Source: a virus. From it: DNA of 64,000 nt. The DNA lies in IMG/VR virus record IMGVR_UViG_3300013094_000017, positions 62,001-126,000 of that record; one strand, written 5' to 3'. The translations under genes and the position numbers were made by a program. The notes under the pieces are model-generated. The model saw only the letters and a program-made list of their open reading frames with translations. It did not search any database and had not been told where the DNA came from. Each line of letters opens with the position of its first letter. Position 1 is the first letter of the stretch. This document shows, piece after piece, positions 37,401 to 45,199 of the stretch.

Positions 37401-40400
37401 CCGTTAGAATCTGTATCAGTGTATAACAACATTTCTGATGGGTTTAAGAATGTTTCATTTGCACCGTAGTTATATTGTCCGGTAATATCCAATTCCATTC
37501 TGCTGGTATCAAACATCATTGCGGCATAGTCAGCTGGCTTGGTTAATGCCATGATAATCTGCATGGCAAATGGCCAAGCACTAGAACGTCTCCATGCTGT
37601 TTCAGCAGGACCGTGATCGCCAAATGCCCAGTCTTGTTCAGTATTCATTATAGAATCATTTAGAGCAATACCTGCCCAGTTACGTATATCAATAATATTT
37701 CCGCTATCATCAACTGGAATGGCCTGACTCAATCCAGGACGAGCATAGGTTGGATCTACAACGATTCCAGATGGAAAACGTTTAATACCTGCTTCAAGAT
37801 CTTGCCATAGGTTTAAGTTACCAGCAGTATACGGTGCGGCACCATATTCTGCATCCCACCATGTTGGTTTAATTGTAAACCCAAGCATTTCCCAAGGGCA
37901 GGTGTCTGGACGATCTGTATCAAAATACAATTTGTAAATTGCACGCCAGTTACCAGGTAATGCATTACCTAATACCAGATCACTGACAGATTTGTAATTG
38001 TATGTCTTATGATTGTTTACATCATACGTACTATTTGTAGCAAAGTCTATTCCGTAGATACTTGCCCACTTCAAGAAATCGCCCTGTACAAGATTATAAA
38101 TTTCAGCATAGTTATATTCCGAATTTCTAAATACGTTTGGCAATAGATCGTGAATATCTAAAAGATTTGAATCGTAAGTTACCTTTAAATTATTGTAGAT
38201 TCTTGTTTCATATTCTAATAATGCTAGATCGCGATAATCATCTGCTTCGTTGTAAGCAGAAAATGCCACTGTTAAACTTCCATCGTGGCCTTGGATAACT
38301 TTTTGCGGACCATTGGCATAGGTGTTATCAATATAAATTTGTGGTTCATATTTTGGGAATAGACCTAATTTAGTCGGTGTAGGCGGAATGTATGATCCTA
38401 CTGTAGATACATAATCTTTAATTGTGATTACATCACCTTTGTTTAATGCTGTGATGATATTCACTCCAGATTCGTATGCTGGAAAATTATAATCTTTACC
38501 ATATACTAATTGTTTGGTTACACCGTTAGAAGTAAGATATACTAATACAGATCGATCACTCAGTGCAGTCGCTGAAAACGCAGAAGTAATCGAATAATGT
38601 GTGTTGCGAGAATCAGTTACTGTATAAGTGCTGGTAATATTATTATTGCCGTAGCCTAACATATCGCTATGAGCATAAGGGAATGACGAATTCTTATTTG
38701 AATTCATTTCAGTTAACGCTTGATCTAACACTTGAACTGGCATTGTATTGCCAGGTGCTTTGGTAATAAAATTAATTAGATTTAATCTAAATTGATAGTA
38801 ATCGTCAGATGCTTTTCTTGTAGCATTAATTAAATTATGTTCAGCATCGGTTATAAAGCATTGAGCAAATGTTAGTGGATTTTGATTACTAATTAATCTA
38901 GATCCATATTTTGTAATATTAGGTAAACTCTTTAGATTGCTACCATTATATTCCGGATCAGCATCAGTCATTGATGTAACGTGATCTGTTAATTCTGTAA
39001 GTGTGAAACTTGATATAAATCCGTTCAAAGGATTATTGGTTAAATTAATTGGTGTTTCATACACCCCAGTGCTATTAGGACTAGATGCAGAATAACATTT
39101 AAACAATACACGCACTGGTGTAGAGGTTCCATCTAATGCAGTGGTAAATGTTACGAATAATTTCTTACCACTAGTAGTAAGTGTATAATCGGTTCCTGCT
39201 TGTTGTTTGGTATTATTAACAAATACAGATACCGCTAGATCAGATATACTAGTTGGATTATCAAATACAGTAACTTCAATACTAGATTGTACGGTGGTAA
39301 TAACTTGGAACTGTTCCACAGGGATAAGATATTCTGCACCAGCAGTCCACGCATTTTCATAAACAGGTGTGCTATTGTTAATGCGAATGTATGTTTCTAC
39401 AGTAGGAATAGTAGTGGTAGTTCCTACTAGTGTAATTGTGTCATTATTTAGATAATTGTCAAATAAGTAGGTACCAACTGTACTAATACTTTCGGATGTG
39501 TATTGTAATGGAAAGCCTAGAATAGAATCCGCTGTGCCTGAGCCTACCGCATATCCAAATATTTGATTACCATAAAAGTCAGAATTGTAATATGTTGGAT
39601 CGCTATAACTATGGCCGTTTTCATCAAACAGATCAAATAACGGTGCTTGATTTATTGCAGTACGTTGTTGACCTTTAATCCAGATAGTGCCATTGTAATA
39701 CCAAGATGTTCCTTCATTTACTGTGCCTGATTTAACAACAACCGCATCACTCTTAGAAGGAGATAATATCTCAGTTAATCTTGTTTTTTGTTTTCCATTA
39801 AATGTTGCAATGTTAACTTGGAAAATCTTTCCCTGCACCATTGGATCAGGATCAGCATTGAAAATAACCTTGTTGCCATCTTCTAATAATACACCATCGA
39901 TATAATATCCGTATGTACCTTCTATGATAGAAAATGCATCAGTGGTTACTTCGTCAATGAAATCAACTGTATCAATAGCTGTTGAACCAAAATTCCAAAG
40001 CTGGATATCTGGTTTGAATTCAATAATAGGACGGGCACCGCGTTTATCTGCAGGATAGTTTGCGGTAGTCCCATTAGCTGCTGCTGAGGCTGTTATTACA
40101 TCAGTATGTACCCAACGATTATATCTTGACCAAGGATTTAAGTCTTTGCTTGCTTTGTTGATTGTGATATAATCAGGTGTCTCTGGAATATTCTTAAAGT
40201 TGTCAAACGGAAAATCATCAAAAGGTGTTCCGTCAAAATTTGTATCATAGGTTGTATTAAGATTTAACGGAGTTGTTAATTTAGTAAAATCAACTAGACG
40301 AATTCCCGAGCCAATGCCTTCTACAATATATTCGTTATTAGCATAAGTTGACGGAGTTACATTGCCAACAAATTTCACTTTCATCCCATTGATAAATTCA

Positions 40401-41260
40401 ACACCGTTTCCTGATTTGTATTGTAATTTTCCAATAATATCAGCATCAACATCAAGTGAAGAATTTTCTACGATAGATTTCACTAGAATACGTCCGCTGG
40501 CCAATTGATTGTCGCCGGCTGCATAGAACAACACGCTAGGTGTTTGTTCATCTATAGTGATAATAATCTGTCCTTTGCTGGTGCCGTTGCCTGTTACACC
40601 GTGAGTATATTGTGATCCTGCCCCATCAGTAGGCTCTGTCTTAATATATAATTTATGGTTAGAATTAATATTAAACACATAGGTGATACCTCTATAGAAT
40701 GTTAACATAGGATCAGGTGTTAGTCCGTCCGGAGTAAACACAAAGAAATTATCATCTGCTGAATCAGTTATAGTGTATGTGCTAACTGCATTTTTTTGTA
40801 GACCGGCAATAGAAATTGCGTCAGGCCCGTTTGGTAACCAATAGTAGTCACGGAAGTTAATAAATTTATCCCAATCAATATGTGGGTCATATGAATTAAA
40901 TTTAGGACGGAACAATCTATCAAGATTATCCACATTACCACCATAGTAACTTATCTGATTAACTAAGTCGTCAAATCCGTAGGCTGCTTTAATACTTTGA
41001 TCAATATTCTTTAATATTACCGCAGGCTCTAGTTGATAGTTTTCACGCACCGGTAATGATTCCGGAATATAAACATCAGTTGATGGATTATAATTAGGAC
41101 TTAATTTACTGCCCACAAATCCATCTATTCGTTCCAGCGAAGGAACTTTAATTAGTTGGTCAAGTGTGCTTGATAAGAATTTATTATTCTTATCTGTTCT
41201 GAAAAAAGCAGGTAATAAATTTGCTGATTTTCTAATATTCTTTGATGTGTTGTTAGCCAT
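28448..41260 (-). CDS. Giant virion structural protein (4270 aa)
   Basis: A single uninterrupted frame of 4270 codons, one fifth of the window. The N-terminus (NLLPAFFRTDKNNKFLSSTL, IDGFVGSKL, DPHIDWDKFINFRDYYWLPN) resembles large baseplate-region proteins of cyanophage-type T4 relatives. Residues ~2090-2510 contain about seven FG-GAP-like repeats with SAPTG, FAGAPA, VVGAPGQNTSTGAIYAYNV, AISAPGTNGNIGGVYVYST and VGTPG cores, a probable beta-propeller. G-x-GY-x3-P repeats occur in two pairs (~2912/2950 and ~3268/3307). At least seven beta modules of the form V.LNG....G.DY.I are scattered from ~680 to ~3920. It probably forms a large baseplate appendage that binds the host surface. Confidence 0.8.
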   Translation of the reverse strand: MANNTSKNIRKSANLLPAFFRTDKNNKFLSSTLDQLIKVPSLERIDGFVGSKLSPNYNPSTDVYIPESLPVRENYQLEPAVILKNIDQSIKAAYGFDDLVNQISYYGGNVDNLDRLFRPKFNSYDPHIDWDKFINFRDYYWLPNGPDAISIAGLQKNAVSTYTITDSADDNFFVFTPDGLTPDPMLTFYRGITYVFNINSNHKLYIKTEPTDGAGSQYTHGVTGNGTSKGQIIITIDEQTPSVLFYAAGDNQLASGRILVKSIVENSSLDVDADIIGKLQYKSGNGVEFINGMKVKFVGNVTPSTYANNEYIVEGIGSGIRLVDFTKLTTPLNLNTTYDTNFDGTPFDDFPFDNFKNIPETPDYITINKASKDLNPWSRYNRWVHTDVITASAAANGTTANYPADKRGARPIIEFKPDIQLWNFGSTAIDTVDFIDEVTTDAFSIIEGTYGYYIDGVLLEDGNKVIFNADPDPMVQGKIFQVNIATFNGKQKTRLTEILSPSKSDAVVVKSGTVNEGTSWYYNGTIWIKGQQRTAINQAPLFDLFDENGHSYSDPTYYNSDFYGNQIFGYAVGSGTADSILGFPLQYTSESISTVGTYLFDNYLNNDTITLVGTTTTIPTVETYIRINNSTPVYENAWTAGAEYLIPVEQFQVITTVQSSIEVTVFDNPTSISDLAVSVFVNNTKQQAGTDYTLTTSGKKLFVTFTTALDGTSTPVRVLFKCYSASSPNSTGVYETPINLTNNPLNGFISSFTLTELTDHVTSMTDADPEYNGSNLKSLPNITKYGSRLISNQNPLTFAQCFITDAEHNLINATRKASDDYYQFRLNLINFITKAPGNTMPVQVLDQALTEMNSNKNSSFPYAHSDMLGYGNNNITSTYTVTDSRNTHYSITSAFSATALSDRSVLVYLTSNGVTKQLVYGKDYNFPAYESGVNIITALNKGDVITIKDYVSTVGSYIPPTPTKLGLFPKYEPQIYIDNTYANGPQKVIQGHDGSLTVAFSAYNEADDYRDLALLEYETRIYNNLKVTYDSNLLDIHDLLPNVFRNSEYNYAEIYNLVQGDFLKWASIYGIDFATNSTYDVNNHKTYNYKSVSDLVLGNALPGNWRAIYKLYFDTDRPDTCPWEMLGFTIKPTWWDAEYGAAPYTAGNLNLWQDLEAGIKRFPSGIVVDPTYARPGLSQAIPVDDSGNIIDIRNWAGIALNDSIMNTEQDWAFGDHGPAETAWRRSSAWPFAMQIIMALTKPADYAAMMFDTSRMELDITGQYNYGANETFLNPSEMLLYTDTDSNGNIILASGYSVWLIENGRQRNSNYLTTLKNDLASVNLNLFYKAGGFLSKDKLEITIDSISPNTANPGVLLPNEDYTLHFNVSTPVKSAAISGIIVEKKNGYFAVKGYDKRYPYFTINQPLHQANGSAITVGGKSETFLVWTANSFYQAGQVVFYSNVYYRVISSHNSGATFTSTYYAAIKQLSTVGGASVLVTKQYDPAETIVPYGTQYSTIQQVYDLIMGYGQWLMSQGFIFDEYNADLNQVIDWNFTGKEFLYWSTQNWADGSVITLSPFADVIKYQFTDAVVDNVLNSFYEYSLIKATGQVFPAANFSLSREGGICTIKTKNTTDGIFFARLNLVQKEHAIVMNNKSMFNDIIYDIETGYRQSRIKLTGFRTADWNGEFLSPGFVYDDAQISDWAQYTDYQVADIVKYVGNYYSANVNIAGAPSFDFNSWNLLGSKPVAQLLPNFDYKINQFEDFYSLDIDNFDVAQQRMAQHLIGYTPRTYLDNIFVNPIAQYKFYQGFIREKGTQNAITKLAKASIHNLQGQIEYKEEWAFRVGNYGNFVSYNELEFPLREADFRENSQIIKFVDTAPVLPNDVISYIVPTDLTMESDTYTSDTAFSTTPSTYADNNIIMPVAGYVRTDDVTATAYNTNSLLDIANNGNIQDGNTIWLGFRNDGEWDVYRYTIQKPKVVDSAVTIPSSELTFTTDIFHNLSVGDVVSIHGLDNGSDGVYVIKTIPSLTTFTISTTLASVNPSTVQALMFKFVSVRAAQFDNIAELEKTISFNNGDLVWVDSDNSGKWAVYEKASNYSTSTETLPSLSITGQGFGSRVATQDTANIVAISAPTGYYGASYGYGRIFVYGYSDNILTPITNYGIDDTIVNNTVSKSVATNFGATLIYDIETDSIFAGAPAVDLIKISGINRTTKSEIHRTGAVITNPNVHPGEYGAGLYVSKTTSTNKLLVVGAPGQNTSTGAIYAYNVSIVSTDTTIVQSSPITITPSNTQGDRVGASICGSADGTMVAISAPGTNGNIGGVYVYSTATSGTTNLVQAQFISAPSVCKTGDRFGSTVLMSDDGTYLFVASTSVNDGKTNVGKVFIYKQNTATQYVLNQTLDNPSTDVNLNFGQALAIDDLGQLLTVTGHGDNKFIDITFDKGATTLDNGTCHFGDTAKGSGAVYVFNRYNDKFIYAEELFDDNVLNIDPATGSPVANSQYGNSVAVNNGTVLVGTPGKFVSNSTIGSAYVFAKKDVTINSWNVYRSQDDLVDLSKVKRAITIDTLSQQVLDYLDIVDPAKGRIVGIADQEVRYKTAFDPAVYSIGVQGVVVDTNTSWIEDHLGELWWDLSTVKYTWYEQSDLEYRKNSWGTLFPGASIDVYEWVSSEYLPSQWSSLADTVDGLAKGISGQPKYADNSVISVKQYYNATTGGTTNVYFYWVKNKVTIPAADFRKISANDVANLIYNPSAYGMKYISVLAADSIAVTNVTSTLSQNNIYLNIAEDDIDNDINQHTEWMLLADGDVNSMPNALLEKKLMDSLLGRDSLGNPVPDPSLSDRIKYGVSIRPRQGLFKDRIGALRNAIDYTNTVLSQNIVTDVINFTNLNSKDPIPDVETGLYDQQVDNEQALYEITTIYFKQAAVSCQITDGRVTGVSIEDPGYGYLIAPTIAVLNDTSGIVISTEIDSVGRVVSTTIVNSGYGYTETPILVVRPYTVIVTVDATSGNRWAEYQWYNNQWNRSHTQDYDTTLFWDYVDWQATSFDPLKPLVTTVDQPYLLATISPSTGDYVKVNNQGNGRYIILAKVDSNGTFDDAYDLVYSEKGTIQFKESLWNTTDSTYNFDYLYTFDQTLYDQSAESELENVLLAIKEDIFVGPLKVYWNKFFFKAVRYAMSEQIFLDWAFKTAFINVSNLAGPLDQRSVFKFQNSEYYEDYLNEVKPYHTKIRNFQVVYDVVEPTQSYTTDFDLPAIYDNITDTFVPIELGDASLNVYPRKGWADNYKYTVGSIIVADGGGTYTSVPNVQIIPAAGDTITDPATAIAYISLGKVIEIEVTNPGSGYTQTPTVVLTGGGSTGVVQARAYAQLANGKVRTNKIDIRFDRVTGLREIGNKQAADQFFCDGSTYQFPLSWAAENKKSEIEITLDGIKIFALDYDIVTYTQVSNGYHKLYSTLVLTSVPNKGQILDITYNKNINLYHAADRIQDYYAPTDGMPGADPAQVMTGVDYPGTQIQTLPFAYTSNWDMLPFTEAAWDDGGNGEASLDTIIDGGDLAYTMATGLNPEDLIVDGDQFLSPNVSHGPEELVPGEVVESVGISVYTRVPSGSPMISQNTFLVSTTTTSTTVSLSMLPANTSSLMVSYNRGILNYGTDYTIDFNNNTITISTQTSTGVVAVTNVGIGGAAYSSYDYATSTKSSITVPVGVPLADIGSLYVTLNGNPITSDQYKLNGKGVTVSGLTGTNTLQVWVFEAAYKGYSEVKDQIFVTSSATTAYTLTQYPGVIGPINAQAIVELNKLRLIPPNTAYYSAAANQTVFEIDPNSNYPAGVFSLGALQVFVNGIQIQNGADFILDQPNKLIVFRPGILKTGDAVAITNTVYSQYYFDNGQIILNTNRLAIPEGGILKVTTYTNQDSDMIRTEVFTSGTLRRYTMNRAVLNDNYVWVTINGTPLTNGLDYYIDTDNKTVVVDDNYPIQSTDTIVVMSMTDVSDNTVIAYRQFKDILNRTTFKRISETNSTNLAEPLYTTSTTIVVDEASDLSVPNPAKNAPGVILIAGERIEYMAMSGNTLSRLKRATLGTGARDGYPVGTEVLDQGVRQIMPYTETVNVSTAVVPSPLDIAYVIENMTNTKGNGIVFNTSTASVHQVRVYQGGIPLRKDGMYVHDMSVLYDNVTATIVGTISTSTALPNTTVIGNAYLVTSTNQVWVYTNSLDLSAVNGFVYQGLNYLPPEFTITSSGTNNVLTLNVPAGRLNTGTAITLVQQTAKDWYASTATSLLNDTGAVATFLRDRQAALPDKYHYGQV

Positions 41261-41275
41261 TATTACTAATTATCC

Positions 41276-44200
41276 TTAGCTAGTAGTTACTATTGTAGAT
41301 GCTGCTTTTAATTCAGATGCTGTTAAACTTGTGATGATTTGTATATCATTTATTGTTGCACCATTGATGAAAATCTCATTACTTAAACAGGTAATTTGAT
41401 ATAAACTACCAAACCCATTATCCTGTTTAGGTACTAACACAAAATTGGTTATATCAGGAGTCATTATGTTCATTACATAAGTCGATAATTCACTGAAGTT
41501 AAATGTTTGACCAAAATCCCAATTTTGAATAGCAAAGAAATCTTCAATTGCTGCCAAAATTCTTGTTTGTAAATCTGTAGTACTTACGGTTCTTGCAGGA
41601 TTTACCACAGCTTTAAATGTACCCTGTAATGGACCAACTGCTTGACCACCAAACAATACTTTGTAATTTACTGGATGATAAATTAGCTCATCACTAATTG
41701 CCTTAATTGGCTCTAATGTAGCAGCGTAGTTTTCTTCTAAACTTTGTGTTGTAGGAGGTAACGGTGCTGTTCCTGTGCCACTTGCTAGCCAATTTCTGTA
41801 ATCCGAATCATATGCTTTGGTTAATAGATAGATATCTATAATGTTCGATTTGCTAGGATCAATTCTACGTTCATTGCCACTGTTATGTACATAATGGAAT
41901 TTTAATCCACTACGTCCCGACTGTGCATAATATGTAGGTTCTAACACAAATCCGCCTAATGTAGAAGAATAGCTCTTAACCACATTTACTGTTGGATCAT
42001 AGAAATAATATAATTGACCGTCTATTCGATCTTCCGGTAATACTAGATCTTCTGTAGGGTATGGTAATATATCACCTGTGTATAAAGAATATCGTAATCC
42101 GTCAGCCGAGGTTTGGAAATAAACAAATTTGTTAAGATATCCAGTTTGTGTACTAGTGCTGGCAGACTGAACAATATTTTCAAACGCATCCGGGTCATCA
42201 ATTTGACCATCATCATTATGATCAAAGAAACTAACTGATACTTTCTTAGGTTCAATATAGCCATCTGGTTCTATTACAGCACTATCAACTTGCCATGAAT
42301 AATCTATACCTAAATATCCTTGACTAGTTGGAAGTTTATTAATTGATAATACATCTACATGGTCTTTAATAACAGTATCAGTAACAAAGTCATAATTCTT
42401 CTTAGAACTATCTATGAAAAACGCAGTTTCTTGCGCACTTTCAAATATGTATTCTGTAGTACGATATCTAACTACATATTTCTTACCTGTCCATTCAAAT
42501 GCCATCATCCAACTAGCATCTTTATTTGTATTAGATACATCTTGTTGGAATAGTAAACTAAATGGACTCTTCAAATCAATGTTAGCATCAGTGACTACAT
42601 ACCATGCTCTAGTTGTTGAATCAAAACTCAATCCAAAATTGCGTTTAGATAAACATAGATTTGTAATTTCAGTTTCTAATGAGGATGAAATTATATTATC
42701 AAATACCGGGATAACTGCCGCAGGGCTGGCACTCGATGCCGGAATACCTGTACCTGGAATTGTACCTGTTAAGATAACTGGACCTGTTCCGTCTGAAAGA
42801 TTTCCTGCGCCACTATTAGCCCCATCACCTACTACATTTACAATCTGTGTCCATATATAAGATCTAGTAGTATCATCTGATATAGATGTTAATTTACCAC
42901 TTGGTAGAAAGTATTGTCCTGTAGGTGGTATCATTTTAACCAAAGCACCTGGCACAAAAAACGACAAGTTATCACTAGCATAAGATCCAAGCGTTGCCGG
43001 ACCTGTGGTTAAATTTTTGAAATAACCACGTGTTTGATTTGTGGTCTTATTTGATTGATTCCATGATAGTGGATAGCTAGCAGAATCTAATACCAATTGC
43101 GGATATTTTGATAGATAGAATGATTTGAAACTAGGAGAATCAATAACTGGTTCAACTTGAGTTTTAATCACACTTAGGATTTCGTTTCTACTAGTAAACG
43201 TAAATTCAAAATTGTATTCTTTATCTTTTTTGTATAGAATACCATCATTGGCAAAGATATTAGTACTACTATATTTTCCACTCACATCACTTAATTCATA
43301 ATATTTGCTAATACCACTAGCAACACGATTAACACTCTTAACTTTAAGAATATCCGAATCAACAGTAATTGGAGCAATGTTATAATCTTCCGCAGTGATC
43401 ATACGATTTTGTGTATAATATGCCTGTGGTGCTTTTAATTGTATATCTGCATTAGATTCACTTGCGGCAGAATTTGTAACGCTGTATTGTAGACTTAATA
43501 CAATTGTTAATATATTTGACTGACCGTTACTGCTATAATAAGGAATCTGTACACTTACATTACTTAACTGTTCAGGCTTAACGGTATATGATAGGCCGTT
43601 ACTTTGACGATAGTACAGTCTGAATGGGCCGTTTGGTAAATTGCCAAAACTACCATCTGCGAATGACAAATCAATCTGATCAGTGTCTCTTGATAATACG
43701 CTATAGATATTGCGAATATTTTGGTTTAAACTGTTATAAATTACGTTATTTCCGGTGGTTGCGGCCACTTTTGTCCACAGATCTTGATGGGTTTTGCCAT
43801 CTGCTGACATTTGCCATAACCACACATCTGTATCATTAATATTAGAAACATTAACACCTATTAATTCATTAGGTACCGGATTTGCAACGTTGAAATTTTG
43901 TGCTGTTAATGATCCTTGACGGAATTGTATAAAGAATCCCGTATTGGCACTCGAACTACCTTTATTATCATTTTGAAATATAATACCAAAGTTATTTCCA
44001 GGCAACGGAGTATCTTCATAGATATAAGTTTGTCCGCTAAAGGTAGATGGCACCAATTCAAAACTCATTTGTGTACCAGCTATGTTCTTATTGAAAGAAT
44101 AGATAGGCACATCAGTAGTACTGGTATTGATTTTATATTGTTCTGTTGCGATGCCGTTGATAGTTGCCGCAGCAAAAGGCTTACCAAATACTGTAGGATT

Positions 44201-44692
44201 GGTCATCGCAGCATTAATGATAGAAATAAACTGTTGATACCAATTGCTGTTTGTAGGATCATTCCATCCTATAATTGAATTAGCAAGATTAATTCCGTTA
44301 TTATCTATTACACTTTCTGTAGTGGCAATAGATGTAATTTTTAATAGGCCGTTAGCTGGTGTATTGCGTTTAGCATTATAGTTAATTAGACGAGCAAGAC
44401 GCAGGATGCTGTCACGACGTTGCGCTGTTTCTAAGAAATTTTCACGAGCATTTAGGTCGATGCGGAAACTTAGGTTCTGACCTAAGAATGCAATTAAATC
44501 GATAAGGGCAACATATTCGCTACTGTCTATATAATCATTGAAATCTTCCGGATAATTCTCACGAAGATATGTGATCATAGTACGGCGTAATGTTTCAAAA
44601 TCGTAACTTTGGAATTCAGCGTTTTTGAAACTCTGATATATCTTGGTCCAGTCTTCTGCGACCAGTAATTGATTAGTTGTTGATGGTATCAT
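41276..44692 (-). CDS. gp6: Baseplate wedge protein gp6
   Basis: 1138 residues, larger than T4 gp6 (660) but similar to the long gp6 of environmental T4-like phages. The N-terminus has the family pattern: NAEFQSYDFETLRRTMITYL, NYPEDFNDYIDSSEYVALID, FRIDLNARENFLETA and RRDSILRLARLINY. Gp6 dimers form the inner ring of the baseplate wedges. The C-terminal part contains TTDLQTRILAAIEDFFAIQN and FNFSELSTYVMNIM, as in the end of gp6. A late-type box lies just upstream, and gp25 is next to it, the classical neighbourhood. Confidence 0.85.
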   Translation of the reverse strand: MIPSTTNQLLVAEDWTKIYQSFKNAEFQSYDFETLRRTMITYLRENYPEDFNDYIDSSEYVALIDLIAFLGQNLSFRIDLNARENFLETAQRRDSILRLARLINYNAKRNTPANGLLKITSIATTESVIDNNGINLANSIIGWNDPTNSNWYQQFISIINAAMTNPTVFGKPFAAATINGIATEQYKINTSTTDVPIYSFNKNIAGTQMSFELVPSTFSGQTYIYEDTPLPGNNFGIIFQNDNKGSSSANTGFFIQFRQGSLTAQNFNVANPVPNELIGVNVSNINDTDVWLWQMSADGKTHQDLWTKVAATTGNNVIYNSLNQNIRNIYSVLSRDTDQIDLSFADGSFGNLPNGPFRLYYRQSNGLSYTVKPEQLSNVSVQIPYYSSNGQSNILTIVLSLQYSVTNSAASESNADIQLKAPQAYYTQNRMITAEDYNIAPITVDSDILKVKSVNRVASGISKYYELSDVSGKYSSTNIFANDGILYKKDKEYNFEFTFTSRNEILSVIKTQVEPVIDSPSFKSFYLSKYPQLVLDSASYPLSWNQSNKTTNQTRGYFKNLTTGPATLGSYASDNLSFFVPGALVKMIPPTGQYFLPSGKLTSISDDTTRSYIWTQIVNVVGDGANSGAGNLSDGTGPVILTGTIPGTGIPASSASPAAVIPVFDNIISSSLETEITNLCLSKRNFGLSFDSTTRAWYVVTDANIDLKSPFSLLFQQDVSNTNKDASWMMAFEWTGKKYVVRYRTTEYIFESAQETAFFIDSSKKNYDFVTDTVIKDHVDVLSINKLPTSQGYLGIDYSWQVDSAVIEPDGYIEPKKVSVSFFDHNDDGQIDDPDAFENIVQSASTSTQTGYLNKFVYFQTSADGLRYSLYTGDILPYPTEDLVLPEDRIDGQLYYFYDPTVNVVKSYSSTLGGFVLEPTYYAQSGRSGLKFHYVHNSGNERRIDPSKSNIIDIYLLTKAYDSDYRNWLASGTGTAPLPPTTQSLEENYAATLEPIKAISDELIYHPVNYKVLFGGQAVGPLQGTFKAVVNPARTVSTTDLQTRILAAIEDFFAIQNWDFGQTFNFSELSTYVMNIMTPDITNFVLVPKQDNGFGSLYQITCLSNEIFINGATINDIQIITSLTASELKAASTIVTTS

Positions 44693-44713
44693 AGTGTTTT
44701 CTCATTGATACCG

Positions 44714-44721
44714 TATTTATG
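44714..44721 (-). promoter_or_regulatory. Late-type promoter box (CATAAATA) before gp6
   Basis: On the minus strand CATAAATAC, one base from the T4 late core, 21 bases upstream of the gp6 ATG in the short gap after gp25. Confidence 0.5.
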
Positions 44722-44741
44722 GAAAATATAAAGTAGGTATA

Positions 44742-45182
44742 TTATTGTGCGATTAAACCGAGCTCTTTATCAAATGCCAGCTGCATATTGGAGGTTTGGT
44801 CAGTACCAACATATAATAATGTTACTTCTAACAGCATGCCATACTCTTGTTCGTTGATATTGATCTGTATTGGAACAACTCTAGGATCTGAATTACATAT
44901 ACGACTTACATCGTCACTGATTGCCTGTTTGGTAGACTGTGTAAATGGATCAAATAGTGTATCCCAAACAATAGTGCCAAATGTTGGATTCATAACTCGT
45001 TCACCCCGACGAGTGTTAAATTGATTTACAATATCTTGTTTGATAAGATCAAAATCATATAACTTAGTTGTGCCAAGGGTGTCTGCGTTAATAGAACTAT
45101 AACCTACATAGAACTGACTCTGCTTGGTCGTTTGTTGTAGACTATTTTGTGACGGATTAAGTTCAATATTTTTGTATGCCAT
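44742..45182 (-). CDS. gp25: Baseplate wedge protein gp25
   Basis: 146 residues, similar to T4 gp25 (132). The gp25-like fold is recognisable from YDFDLIKQDIVNQFNTRRGE, ERVMNPTFGTIVWDTLFDPF and the C-terminal strands YGMLLEVTLLYVGTDQTSN. Gp25 sits at the inner wedge and starts sheath polymerisation. An AATAAATA box occurs 7 bases before the start, but the distance is short for a promoter. Confidence 0.9.
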   Translation of the reverse strand: MAYKNIELNPSQNSLQQTTKQSQFYVGYSSINADTLGTTKLYDFDLIKQDIVNQFNTRRGERVMNPTFGTIVWDTLFDPFTQSTKQAISDDVSRICNSDPRVVPIQININEQEYGMLLEVTLLYVGTDQTSNMQLAFDKELGLIAQ

Positions 45183-45199
45183 AGTGTATTATTTATTGA

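Noticed and set aside
45190-45197. AATAAATA before gp25 as a late promoter
   Set aside because: It is only 7 bases before the start codon and one base off the core; a transcript from it would lack a ribosome site.
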